In this document: positions 24,780 through 33,334 of the stretch, in pieces | Layout of the letters: each line of letters starts with the position of its first letter | How positions within the stretch are numbered: position 1 is the first letter of the stretch | NCBI GenBank assembly: GCA_025463305.1 | Contig: JAOBWK010000039.1 | Span: 58,164 to 122,163, forward strand | From: Ilumatobacteraceae bacterium | Lineage (GTDB): Bacteria; Actinomycetota; Acidimicrobiia; Acidimicrobiales; Ilumatobacteraceae | Reading direction: 5' to 3' | Length of the DNA stretch: 64,000 bases | Made by a program: the position numbers and the translations under genes | Notes under the pieces: model-generated | Seen by the model: the letters and a program-made list of their open reading frames with translations, nothing else | Database searches by the model: none | What the model was told of the DNA's origin: nothing

Positions 24780-26525
24780 CTACGCGATGTAGACGTTGCG
24801 GATCACTTCGTCGATCGTGGTGACGTCCGCAGCGACGAGCTCCATGGCCTCGTTGCCCATCGTCCGCATCCCTTGCGAGACGGCGAGCTGACGCATCTGC
24901 TGCGGAGTCGCGTCGGCCATCATCAGGTCGCGGATCTCGTCGGTGACATCGAGGACCTCGTAGACGCCGACACGCTCGCGGAAGCCGGTGTTCGAGCAGT
25001 ACTCGCAGCCGATCCCGCGCACGAACAACGTCTTGGGCCGTCCACCCAGCCCGATGTAGCGAGCCAGCTCGGCCGGGTCCGGGTCATACGGGACGACGCA
25101 CGATGGACAGATCCTGCGGACCAGGCGCTGGCCGACGACGCCGACCACCGATGACGAGACGAGGAACGGTTCGATGCCCATGTCGAGCAACCGGTAGATC
25201 GCCGAGCTCGCATCCGTCGCATGCAGCGACGACATCACGAGGTGACCGGTGAGCGCGGATTGGACGGCGATCCGTGCCGTCTCCTCGTCGCGGATCTCGC
25301 CGACGAGGATCACGTCCGGGTCCTGGCGCAAGATCGACTTGAGGCCGCTCGCGAACGTCACATCCGCTTGCACGTTGATCTGGGTCTGGTTGACCGACGG
25401 GAAGATGTATTCGACGGGATCCTCGATCGTCATCACGTTGAGCTCGCTGCGGCTGATCTCCGCCAACGTCGCATACAGCGTGGTCGTCTTGCCGGATCCG
25501 GTCGGGCCGCTGCACAGCAGCATCCCGTACGGCTTGCGCACGATCGACAGGTACCGGGCATGCGCCGCATCGGGCATCCCGAGGTCGGAGAGGTGCTTCA
25601 TCGAACGGCTCTTGTCGAGCAGACGCAGCACAGCGGTCTCACCCCAGATCGTCGCTCCGGTCGCGACACGGATGTCGACACCCCCTCCGTCGATCGTCAT
25701 CTGGAACTGCCCGTCCTGCGGGCGGCGCCTCTCGACGATGTCCATCTCGGCCATGATCTTCACCCGACTGACGAGCTCCGGTCCGGTGGACGCCGGCAGG
25801 CTCAACACTTCGCGGAGAGCTCCATCGATCCGGTAGCGGATCCGGATCCGCCCGTCGGTCGGCTCGATGTGGATGTCCGACGCCCGGTCTCGCAGGGCCT
25901 GCGTCACGATCTTGTCGACGAGTTGGATGATGGGTGCCTCGTTGGACGTGCCGACCACCGGCTCGACGTCCTTGGCGGCGACGACGCTCTCCCACAGCTC
26001 CTGCACGTTCGCGTCGCCAGCGGTCAGCACTCGATAGTGAGTGTTCAACGAGGTCGTCACGTCCTCCGCTGTCGACAGGTAGACGTTGACCTCGCCGATG
26101 TCGAGACGGGCGAGCGCAGCGCGCACATCGCTGCTCGATCCGTCCGCGACCGCGACATCGAGGGCGTCGCCGACGACTCGGAGTGGAACGATCTGGAATC
26201 GGCGGGCAACATCCTCGGGGACGAGGGCGAGAGCTTCTGCGGTCGGGCGCTCCTTGCGGAGATCGACGGTCAGCAGGCCGAGTTGGGTGGCCAATGCCCT
26301 CGTGAGCGCCCGCGCATCGAGCAGACCCTGTTCGACGAGGATCGTGCCGAGCTGACGCCCGGACTCGAGCTGCAAGTTCAACGCACCCGCGAGCTGCTCG
26401 GGCAACAACGTCTGCTCGGAGACGAGCAGGTCACCGAGCCTCGAACGGGACTCGGCCGAGATCGTCTCGGTCACTTGCGCAGGGACAGTCGGTTCGAGGA
26501 CAGCGACCTGGTGCCGCCTCCTCAC
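24780..26525 (-). CDS. pilB: Type IV pilus assembly ATPase PilB / GspE family
   Basis: A 581-residue AAA-like secretion ATPase. The N-terminal MshEN domain (about 25-165; LLVSEQTLLPEQLAGAL, LGTILVEQGLLDARAL) binds c-di-GMP in several relatives. The catalytic part has Walker A GPTGSGKTTTL (340-350), Asp box TIEDPVEY, Walker B-region DPDVILVGEIRDEET (402-415), and HATD of the His box. A tetra-cysteine zinc site (CPSC 473-476, CEYC 507-510) is diagnostic of the PilB/GspE type. It powers pilus extension from the inner face of the membrane. It diverges from pilC, which starts 128 bases away. Confidence 0.93.
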   Translation of the reverse strand: MRRRHQVAVLEPTVPAQVTETISAESRSRLGDLLVSEQTLLPEQLAGALNLQLESGRQLGTILVEQGLLDARALTRALATQLGLLTVDLRKERPTAEALALVPEDVARRFQIVPLRVVGDALDVAVADGSSSDVRAALARLDIGEVNVYLSTAEDVTTSLNTHYRVLTAGDANVQELWESVVAAKDVEPVVGTSNEAPIIQLVDKIVTQALRDRASDIHIEPTDGRIRIRYRIDGALREVLSLPASTGPELVSRVKIMAEMDIVERRRPQDGQFQMTIDGGGVDIRVATGATIWGETAVLRLLDKSRSMKHLSDLGMPDAAHARYLSIVRKPYGMLLCSGPTGSGKTTTLYATLAEISRSELNVMTIEDPVEYIFPSVNQTQINVQADVTFASGLKSILRQDPDVILVGEIRDEETARIAVQSALTGHLVMSSLHATDASSAIYRLLDMGIEPFLVSSSVVGVVGQRLVRRICPSCVVPYDPDPAELARYIGLGGRPKTLFVRGIGCEYCSNTGFRERVGVYEVLDVTDEIRDLMMADATPQQMRQLAVSQGMRTMGNEAMELVAADVTTIDEVIRNVYIA

Positions 26526-26652
26526 GTCAGCTCACGATCCATGCGACCATCCTCACGGCGCACAACACGATCACTCGGGTTCGTCAACCAGTTGTCCAGA
26601 TGTTGATAGCCGGAAGCGCAGTACTTCCTCACGTTGTCACCAACGGCGCCCG

Positions 26653-27990
26653 ATGGACAGACGTGAGCTTCCCCCGATCATTCCTCGAGCCGACCATGGC
26701 CGTCGACACTCCTGTCGCACCGTGTTCGGTTCCACGTTGAGTCGCGGATCCTCCCCTTCCGACAGCGCTCCAGCGGTCGTCCTGGCCGTCCCCCGACTGG
26801 CGCCGCTGGACGCTGTCACCCCAGTTCGGCGCGCCGACACGGCGCCGCCGACGAAGGCCGCTCGCACTCCTCGCGACCGCATCGCCGGTTCGAAGCACGC
26901 AGCGAAGGACGACAAGGCGGAGCGCCAGAAGCGCGTGTGGTTCAGCATCGGCAAAACCATCAAACCGCCGGTGATCATGGCGTTCTCGCGGCAGCTGTCG
27001 TCGTTCCTCGAAGCCGGGATCCCAGTCCTCAACGCGTTGCAGATCGTCGGCGAGGAAGCGGACTCGACACCGATGCGTGCCGTGATCGCCGACATCCGCT
27101 CCGCGGTCCTGCGTGGCAGCAGCTTCGTCGACGCCGTCGCCACACATGCAGACGTGTTCCCGACGTACTACACGGCGATGCTCGTGTCCGCCGAGTACAC
27201 CGGCAACCTCGACGTCGTCCTCGCCCAACTCGCGACGTACCTCGAGCGCGACATCATGGCCCGCCGTCAGGTCAAGAGCGCACTCACCTATCCGACCGTC
27301 GTCCTGTTCGTCGCAGTCGCGGCAATGATCGTCATGTCCGTGTTCGTGCTCCCCAAGTTCAGCGGCCTGTACCGCAGCTTGGGGGCGAAGCTCCCGCTCC
27401 CGACCAGGATGCTCCTCGGGTTCACCGACTTCGTCACCAACGACTGGCCGATCATCGCCGGCGCAGTTGCCGCCGCGTTCTTCATGTTCTCCATCGTCGT
27501 CGGAGGTGCTCGCGGCAAGCGACGACGTGACGTTGCGATGTCGAAGCTTCCGTTGATCGGGAACCTGTTCCACCTGATCTCTCTCGAACGCTTCTGCCGT
27601 GTCCTGGCCGCGCTCGCCAACGCCGGGGTGCCACTGCCGGATGCGATCACGGTGTCGGCCGACAGCACGAACAACGCGATCTTCCAACGCCAGATGGGCA
27701 TCGTCCGCGACGCGCTGATGCGCGGTGGAGGCCTGTACGAACCAATGGCCGAAACCGGCCTGTTCCCGGTCGCAGCGCGACAGATGATCCAGGTCGGCGA
27801 GCAGACCGGCTCGCTCGGCAACCAGCTCGCCAAGGCCGCCGCCTACTACGAACGAGAGGTCACCTTCACGATGAAGAAGGCGACCGACCTGTTCGAACCG
27901 ACCGTGATCTTGGGCGTCGGCATGGTCGTCGGATTCGTCGCAGTCGCCCAGGTTTCGGCGATGTACAGCATCTTCGGTCAGGTCAAGTGA
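26653..27990 (+). CDS. pilC: Type IV pilus inner-membrane platform protein PilC / GspF family
   Basis: A 445-residue protein with two GspF-fold halves (about 110-235 and 310-440), each opening with a helical bundle (FSRQLSSFLEAGIPVLNALQIVGEE; LERFCRVLAALANAGVPLPDAI). Membrane helices lie near 215-235 (VVLFVAVAAMIVMSVFVLP), 272-292 and 418-440. It is the platform on which the PilB motor rotates. The first 85 residues are Pro/Arg/Ala-rich and atypical; the true start may be later. It heads the plus-strand pilin run at 28058-33228 and lies 67 bases before it. Confidence 0.92.
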   Translation: MDRRELPPIIPRADHGRRHSCRTVFGSTLSRGSSPSDSAPAVVLAVPRLAPLDAVTPVRRADTAPPTKAARTPRDRIAGSKHAAKDDKAERQKRVWFSIGKTIKPPVIMAFSRQLSSFLEAGIPVLNALQIVGEEADSTPMRAVIADIRSAVLRGSSFVDAVATHADVFPTYYTAMLVSAEYTGNLDVVLAQLATYLERDIMARRQVKSALTYPTVVLFVAVAAMIVMSVFVLPKFSGLYRSLGAKLPLPTRMLLGFTDFVTNDWPIIAGAVAAAFFMFSIVVGGARGKRRRDVAMSKLPLIGNLFHLISLERFCRVLAALANAGVPLPDAITVSADSTNNAIFQRQMGIVRDALMRGGGLYEPMAETGLFPVAARQMIQVGEQTGSLGNQLAKAAAYYEREVTFTMKKATDLFEPTVILGVGMVVGFVAVAQVSAMYSIFGQVK

Positions 27991-28057
27991 GCAACGTGCT
28001 CGACCGCCGGAGTCCACGCAAGCGCCGCACCCTGCGGCAACCGAAAGGCGAGAGAAC

Positions 28058-28504
28058 ATGACCACATCCACCAACCACGAGCTGACCGACAACGGCGCGG
28101 ACGGCACGCAGGACCGAGGATTCACCCTGGTCGAGATCCTGATCGCGATCGTCCTCGTCGGCATCTTGTCCGCCGTCGTCGTCGTCGGCATCAGCAACCT
28201 GACCAGCAAGGGTTCGACGTCGGCGTGCGCGGCGTCAGCGGACGCCGCCAAGGCCGGATCAGTCGTGTACTACGCGTCGAACAACAACGCCTACCCGACG
28301 ACTCTGACCCAGCTGACGACCGCGACCGGCTCGGGCGCCACAGCGGTGCCCGCCGCGCTCACGCTTCCTGCCAACGTGACCATCAACACGGTGGTCGGCA
28401 CCGGCGCAGCACCGATCGGAACCCAGGCGTCCAGTGGCACGAGCTGGTACCTGACGATGACAGCCGGTGTCAACGGCGCAGGCCCGACCTTCGCCTGCAG
28501 CTGA
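28058..28504 (+). CDS. Type IV major-pilin-like prepilin
   Basis: A 148-residue prepilin. The prepilin-peptidase site is G21/F22 in DRGFTLVEILIA, with Glu26 at mature position +5, followed by the hydrophobic helix AIVLVGILSAVVVVGI. The globular part has a Cys near the helix end (TSACAASADAAK) and a C-terminal Cys (TFACS), a likely disulfide. Its size and the pseudopilin-like YPTTLTQL motif resemble PilA of actinobacteria and GspG. Plausible major subunit. AAAGGCGAGAG precedes the ATG. Confidence 0.9.
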   Translation: MTTSTNHELTDNGADGTQDRGFTLVEILIAIVLVGILSAVVVVGISNLTSKGSTSACAASADAAKAGSVVYYASNNNAYPTTLTQLTTATGSGATAVPAALTLPANVTINTVVGTGAAPIGTQASSGTSWYLTMTAGVNGAGPTFACS

Positions 28505-28575
28505 GCAACCATGCGAGTCGCCCGGAGCCCGTACCCGGGCGGCTCGCGACATCGGCAATCCGATCAGAAAGACAC

Positions 28576-28953
28576 ATGATGCGACGGCACAGCGACGACA
28601 ACGGCGAGACCCTCGTCGAGATCCTCCTGACGGTCGTCATCATCGGGCTCACCGTCACCGCACTCCTCTCCAGCCTCGGCAACGCCGGCAACGCCGGCAA
28701 CGTGCAACGAACCAGCGTCCAACTCGATGCGGTGGTCCGCAACTATGCCGAGGCAACCAAGTCCGCCGTCCAGACCTGCACCGTCGGCGGCTCGTACGCC
28801 GTCACCTACCAACCTCCCGCCGGCTTCACGATCGTGGCCAACCCGACGCCTGGCAGCTGTCCCGCGGTGGCAGCCGCCATCCTCGTCCGCATCGACGTCA
28901 GCGGTCCACGCGGGCTGCACACCAGCATCCAGATCGCGGTGCGCACACCATGA
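28576..28953 (+). CDS. Minor pilin, PilV-like
   Basis: A 125-residue prepilin with cleavage at G10/E11 (DDNGETLVEILLTVVIIGLTVTALL), an unusual +1 Glu in place of Phe, and Glu15 at +5. The mature part has a Cys pair (VQTCTVGGS and PGSCPAV). Its length and position fit a PilV-like minor pilin of the tip-initiating complex. It overlaps the next gene by ATGA (stop 28951-28953, start 28950). Confidence 0.82.
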   Translation: MMRRHSDDNGETLVEILLTVVIIGLTVTALLSSLGNAGNAGNVQRTSVQLDAVVRNYAEATKSAVQTCTVGGSYAVTYQPPAGFTIVANPTPGSCPAVAAAILVRIDVSGPRGLHTSIQIAVRTP

Positions 28954-29447
28954 CGACGATCCGGCGCTGCGTACGACACGACGATCGTGGTGCTGCGCTG
29001 ATCCTCGCGATCGGGTTCGTCCTGATGGTCGGGGCGATCTCGGCCGGGTTGGCATCGTTGGCGACGTCGAGCCTGAACAACCGTGCGACCCTCGAAGGGG
29101 TCCGCAACCGCGAGTACGCCGCAGACGCAGCCGTGCAGCTCGCCATCGGCCAGGTGCGCGGTGTCGCAGGCTCGGCGCTGAGCGCATGCGCAACGGCAGC
29201 CAGCTCGACCACGGTGACGGTGAACAGCGTCACGATCAGGGTCGAATGGAAGAACGCGTGCGGCACCATCCGCGTCGCCGACGGCACGATCGTCGCCCAA
29301 CACGACGTCATCTTCACCGCTTGCGAGAACACCGGCGCGGCATGCACGGACGCGGCGTTGATCATCCGGGCCCAGATCAACTTCCAACAGCTCGGAACCG
29401 GTGCGGTAACCAAGACCTTCGTCCAATCCTGGAACGTCGCCCGATGA
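28950..29447 (+). CDS. PilX-like minor pilus protein
   Basis: A 165-residue protein whose N-terminus (DDRGAALILAIGFVLMVGAISAGLASLA) has the GAALxxA pattern of PilX proteins, which lack the +5 glutamate of true pilins. The rest is globular with three to four cysteines (LSACATA, KNACGT, TACENTGAACTDAA). It overlaps its neighbours on both sides by ATGA, so the pilin genes are translated as a coupled block. Probable minor pilus component. Confidence 0.8.
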   Translation: MTTIRRCVRHDDRGAALILAIGFVLMVGAISAGLASLATSSLNNRATLEGVRNREYAADAAVQLAIGQVRGVAGSALSACATAASSTTVTVNSVTIRVEWKNACGTIRVADGTIVAQHDVIFTACENTGAACTDAALIIRAQINFQQLGTGAVTKTFVQSWNVAR

Positions 29448-32347
29448 GTCGCCACGACGGAACCGGAGTTCGAGATGATGCGGGGTTCAGCCTGATCGAG
29501 CTGCTCATCGCGATCGTGTTGAGCAGCATCATCGTCGGTGTCATCACCGCCGCCTTGGCCACATCGTTGAACGTCGCCCGCTCGACCACCGACCAGGTCA
29601 ACGACTCCACCGACGCCGGTGTGATCTCATCGTTCCTGTTCCGCGATGCGCAATCCACAGGTACGACGAACCCGGCGACAGCGCTGACCGACATCACGTC
29701 CGGCGTGTCGATCGTGAACACCGTCGCAGGATGGGCCGGATGCGCCCAGACCGGGGCGCTCGTCGCCCGCTTCGCATGGATCGACCCGGCATCGGTCAGC
29801 CGCCGCACGAGCATCGTCGTCACCTACGCGCTCGACACCCAACAACAACTGACCCGGCGGACGTGCATCAACGGAACGACCACAGACGTCATCGTCGGCC
29901 GACACGTCTCGAGCGCCGTCGCAACCTGCCTGCCCGATCCCGCCTGCATCACCGGCGTCCGCACCGTCACGCTCGCCGTCGCCGGCACAGGCCTGCGCGC
30001 CCCGTTCTCGTACCGGCTGACCGCCGCCGTCACCAACGCCGTGCAGACTCCGCCGGATCCGACCAACTCCACGCGGATCGCGCTGGTCGCCCTCGGCACG
30101 CCGGCCGCCCCGACGACGTGCCCGACCCTGACGTTGACGGGCAGCGGGGCGATCACCGTCATCGGAGACACTCTGATCGATGGCTCCTGCGGCACCACAC
30201 CGATCGGCGGGACGACCACCCTGCTTCGCCCGACCGGCGTCACGAGCACCATCGTCGGAGCGACAGACCCCTTGGCGACCCTGCCGGCGCCCGCGTACGT
30301 GTGCGCACCCACGGGAACCAACCCGGCCACGATCGGGGCGAGCCCGGCAGCTTCGAGCGTGACCGTGTACCCGCAGTTGATCTCCCTGACATCCGACACG
30401 ACGTTCGCGCCAGGCACCTACGTGTTCTGCAACGGCCTCAACGTCGCGTCCGGTCGGCTCACCGGGACCGGAGTCACGATGTACATCGTCGCCGGCCCGA
30501 CGAGCCTCGCCGCGGCAGCAACCATCGACCTGACCGCGCCACAGACCGGCGCCTACGCGAACCTGCTGATCTGGGATGCGTCGCCACAGGGACTCGACAT
30601 CGCCGGCGGGACACCGGTCACCAACCTGCGCGGCCTCACCTACGCGCCGACGTCGACGACCCGACTCACGTCGAGTGTCGGATTGAACATCGGCGGGATC
30701 GTCACCCGCGACGTGACGGTCACCGGAGCCGGCCAGATCCGGATCGGGCTGCCACTCCCGGCCATCACCCTCGCGGCGGCAACGGTTCCAGCAGCAGAAG
30801 TCGGCGTCGGCTACAGCGTCGCCGTCACGACGACGGGCGGAACGGCACCGTCGACCTGGCAGGTCGCAGGAACCCCGCCGGGCCTGACCATCGACCCGAC
30901 AGCCGGCACGATCAGCGGGAACCCGACGACCGCTGGCACGTTCACCACCACGGTCACCTCGTTCGACGCGACGGCCGAGGCGGCCTCCATCCAGTTCCCG
31001 ATCACCGTCGCAGCCCGACTCGCGCTCATCGCCCCGACACCCGTCAACGGCCAAGTCGCCGTCGCCTACGCGGCGAGCACCGGCACGACCAGCGGCGGCA
31101 CCGCACCGATCGTTCGCACCGCCAGCGGACTCCCACCCGGCGTCGTCATCGACCCGACCACCGGCAGCCTGTCGGGCACGCCGACAACGGCCGGCACATA
31201 CACGATCGTCGCAACCGTCGCCGACGCGCTCGGAGCGACTGCGACCACCACGATCTCCGTGACGGTGCGGGCGCGGCTCGCCACGGCAGCGCCAACGCTC
31301 ATCAAAGGACTCGTCGGCGCTGCCTACACGGCCAGCATCGCCGCCACCGGGGGCAGCACTCCATACCTGTGGAACGCGACCGGGCTTCCCGCCGGGATCA
31401 CGATCTCCACCGCTGGCGCCATCAGCGGCAGCCCGACGACCGCCGGGTCATATCCGATCACGTTCAACGTCACCGACGCCGTCGGCGCGACCGCCCAGAC
31501 AACAGCCACCCTCGTCGTCGACCCGCTTCCCGTCGTCGTCGTCCCCGTACCAGCGGGATGCCCGGCGACATCGAACGGCTGGCAGGGCGAGTACTTCGCC
31601 AACGCCACCTTGACGGCGCCGTCGACGCTCTGCCGCGACGACGCCGCAGTCAACTTCGACTGGGCCGATGGCTCTCCCGCGACCGGGCTGCCCGTCGACA
31701 ACTTCTCGGTCCGATGGACCCGAACCCAGGCCTTCACAGCCGGCGTGTACACGTTCAACATCGGCTCCGACGACGGATCACGTCTGTACATCGACAACGT
31801 CCTCGTCTTCGACCGGTGGGTCGACCAGGGCTACCCGAGCCCGGTGCCGACCGTGACCCGCTCGCTCGCCGCGGGGCCACACACCGTCGTTCTCGAGTAC
31901 TACGAGCGTGGCGGCAGCGCACGCGCCAGCCTGACGTGGACCGTCGGTGGACCAGCATCATGTTCGATCGCAGCGACCGGATGGCTCGGCGAATACTTCT
32001 CCAACATCAGCCTCAGCGACCTCCCGACCGTGTGCCGCGACGACCCGAGCGTCAACTTCAACTGGGCCTTCGGGATCCCGATCACCGGCGTACCAGCCGA
32101 CACGTTCTCGGTGCGCTGGACCCGTGTCCAGTCGTTCGTCGCCGGCACCTACACGTTCAAGCTCGGCACCGACGACGGCGGCCGCCTCTACGTCGACGGA
32201 ACCCTCGTCATCGACCGATGGGCCGATCAGGGCTACCCGGCGCCCCTGCCGAGCGCGACCGTCCAGCTCGCCGCAGGACCGCACACCGTGATCGTCGAGT
32301 ACTACGAACGCTCCGGGCTCGCCATCGCCACGTTGAGCTGGTCATGA
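29444..32347 (+). CDS. Giant minor pilin with Ig-like repeats and two C-terminal PA14 domains
   Basis: A 967-residue protein that starts as a prepilin: G14/F15 in DDAGFSLIELLIAIVLSS with Glu19 at +5, PilW-like. Residues about 225-445 are a beta-rich region (GTYVFCNGLNVASGRLTGTG). Then follow three cadherin/He_PIG repeats (SGLPPGVVIDPTTGSLSGTPTTAGTYT type), and two PA14 domains (about 705-840 and 845-967: GWQGEYFANATL, FSVRWTRTQAF, GSDDGSRLYIDN, LAAGPHTVVLEYYERGG). PA14 domains in yeast and bacterial adhesins bind glycans. A pilin stem with a PA14 tip fits a pilus adhesin. Coupled by ATGA to both neighbours. Confidence 0.88.
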   Translation: MSRHDGTGVRDDAGFSLIELLIAIVLSSIIVGVITAALATSLNVARSTTDQVNDSTDAGVISSFLFRDAQSTGTTNPATALTDITSGVSIVNTVAGWAGCAQTGALVARFAWIDPASVSRRTSIVVTYALDTQQQLTRRTCINGTTTDVIVGRHVSSAVATCLPDPACITGVRTVTLAVAGTGLRAPFSYRLTAAVTNAVQTPPDPTNSTRIALVALGTPAAPTTCPTLTLTGSGAITVIGDTLIDGSCGTTPIGGTTTLLRPTGVTSTIVGATDPLATLPAPAYVCAPTGTNPATIGASPAASSVTVYPQLISLTSDTTFAPGTYVFCNGLNVASGRLTGTGVTMYIVAGPTSLAAAATIDLTAPQTGAYANLLIWDASPQGLDIAGGTPVTNLRGLTYAPTSTTRLTSSVGLNIGGIVTRDVTVTGAGQIRIGLPLPAITLAAATVPAAEVGVGYSVAVTTTGGTAPSTWQVAGTPPGLTIDPTAGTISGNPTTAGTFTTTVTSFDATAEAASIQFPITVAARLALIAPTPVNGQVAVAYAASTGTTSGGTAPIVRTASGLPPGVVIDPTTGSLSGTPTTAGTYTIVATVADALGATATTTISVTVRARLATAAPTLIKGLVGAAYTASIAATGGSTPYLWNATGLPAGITISTAGAISGSPTTAGSYPITFNVTDAVGATAQTTATLVVDPLPVVVVPVPAGCPATSNGWQGEYFANATLTAPSTLCRDDAAVNFDWADGSPATGLPVDNFSVRWTRTQAFTAGVYTFNIGSDDGSRLYIDNVLVFDRWVDQGYPSPVPTVTRSLAAGPHTVVLEYYERGGSARASLTWTVGGPASCSIAATGWLGEYFSNISLSDLPTVCRDDPSVNFNWAFGIPITGVPADTFSVRWTRVQSFVAGTYTFKLGTDDGGRLYVDGTLVIDRWADQGYPAPLPSATVQLAAGPHTVIVEYYERSGLAIATLSWS

Positions 32348-33228
32348 CCGCCAGCCGAACGACGGACGACGGGTTCACCCTCGTCGAGATCCTCATCGCG
32401 CTCGTCCTCGTGGGCATCTTGTCCGCGGTCGTGGTGATCGGGATCGGCAAGCTCACCGACAAAGCGGCGAGTGCCTCGTGCGCAGCGTCAGCGGACGCCG
32501 CCCGGACAGCGACGAACACGTACTTCGTGAACAACAACGCGTACCCGACAACGATCGGTGACCTCACCCGCAGCGCGAACGGTGTCCCCGCCGCACTCGT
32601 CCTTCCCGCTGGGGCCAGCTCGACCGGTCTGGTGATCTCCTCGTCGAGCTGGACGCTGACGGTTTCGGCGACCGTTCCACCCACCTTCACATGCTCCGAC
32701 GCGACCACATCTCCCACGGCAACCGCCCTGCAGACATCGACGACCGCTGCGGTGGCCACAACGGTCGCCGCCACGACAACGACGACGGCCACGACGACGA
32801 CGACGACAACGACCACGACGGCGACAGCGGCCCCGGCGACAACGATCGCTCCCGCGAACGGGATCAGCGTCTCGGCCAGCACGACCGGCGATCAGCGGTA
32901 CTACGGCGAGAACATCCTCACGCTCACGAACCCGACGATGATCACCGCGATGGCCGTCACCATCACCACGGCACACACCACCGGACTGACAGCGTCCGGC
33001 CAATACACAAACTTCTGGGCAGGGACCGTGACCGCCGCATCGGCGACCACGACACCCACGATCACGTACTCGTTCGTGCTCACCGGTGGTCAGACGATCG
33101 TGCCGGGAACATGGAAGCTCGACGCACAGACGATCGGCACCGGAACCGTCCATGCAACCAGCGGAGACACGTGGATTGCCACCACCACGGCCGGCGGAAC
33201 CACCCAGACCCTCACCGGAACGTTCTGA
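32344..33228 (+). CDS. Pilin with Thr-rich linker and beta-sandwich C-terminal domain
   Basis: A 294-residue prepilin: G10/F11 in DDGFTLVEILIALVLVG with Glu15 at +5. Residues to about 120 resemble the major pilin at 28058 (SCAASADAARTATNTYF, NNNAYPTTIGDL, ending TFTCSD). A low-complexity linker of mostly Thr and Ala follows (about 125-170, encoded by an ACG/ACA run near 32770-32830). The last 120 residues are a Thr-rich beta domain (RYYGENILTLTNPTMITAMAVTI, TWKLDAQTIGTGTVH) that recalls carbohydrate-binding modules of the CBM2/expansin type. The whole looks like a pilin made into a display scaffold. Confidence 0.85.
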   Translation: MTASRTTDDGFTLVEILIALVLVGILSAVVVIGIGKLTDKAASASCAASADAARTATNTYFVNNNAYPTTIGDLTRSANGVPAALVLPAGASSTGLVISSSSWTLTVSATVPPTFTCSDATTSPTATALQTSTTAAVATTVAATTTTTATTTTTTTTTTATAAPATTIAPANGISVSASTTGDQRYYGENILTLTNPTMITAMAVTITTAHTTGLTASGQYTNFWAGTVTAASATTTPTITYSFVLTGGQTIVPGTWKLDAQTIGTGTVHATSGDTWIATTTAGGTTQTLTGTF

Positions 33229-33280
33229 CCATGCACAACCGACACGGACTGCGCCAGCCCGCTCGACGTCACCGAACGGG

Positions 33281-33305
33281 CCGGTGCATCGACCCGGAGC
33301 ACCGG
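33281..33305. terminator. Possible hairpin terminator between pilin operon and GGDEF-EAL gene
   Basis: CCGGTGC and GCACCGG form a seven-base stem around an 11-base loop between two convergent genes. There is no T-run, so this is only a candidate. Confidence 0.3.
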
Positions 33306-33334
33306 TCACGTCGAGATGAGATGGGTCGCTCTGG

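Noticed and set aside
32760..32835. ACG/ACA trinucleotide run as a microsatellite or CRISPR-like repeat
   Set aside because: It is in frame and encodes the Thr-rich linker of a pilin; units are irregular and there are no spacers.
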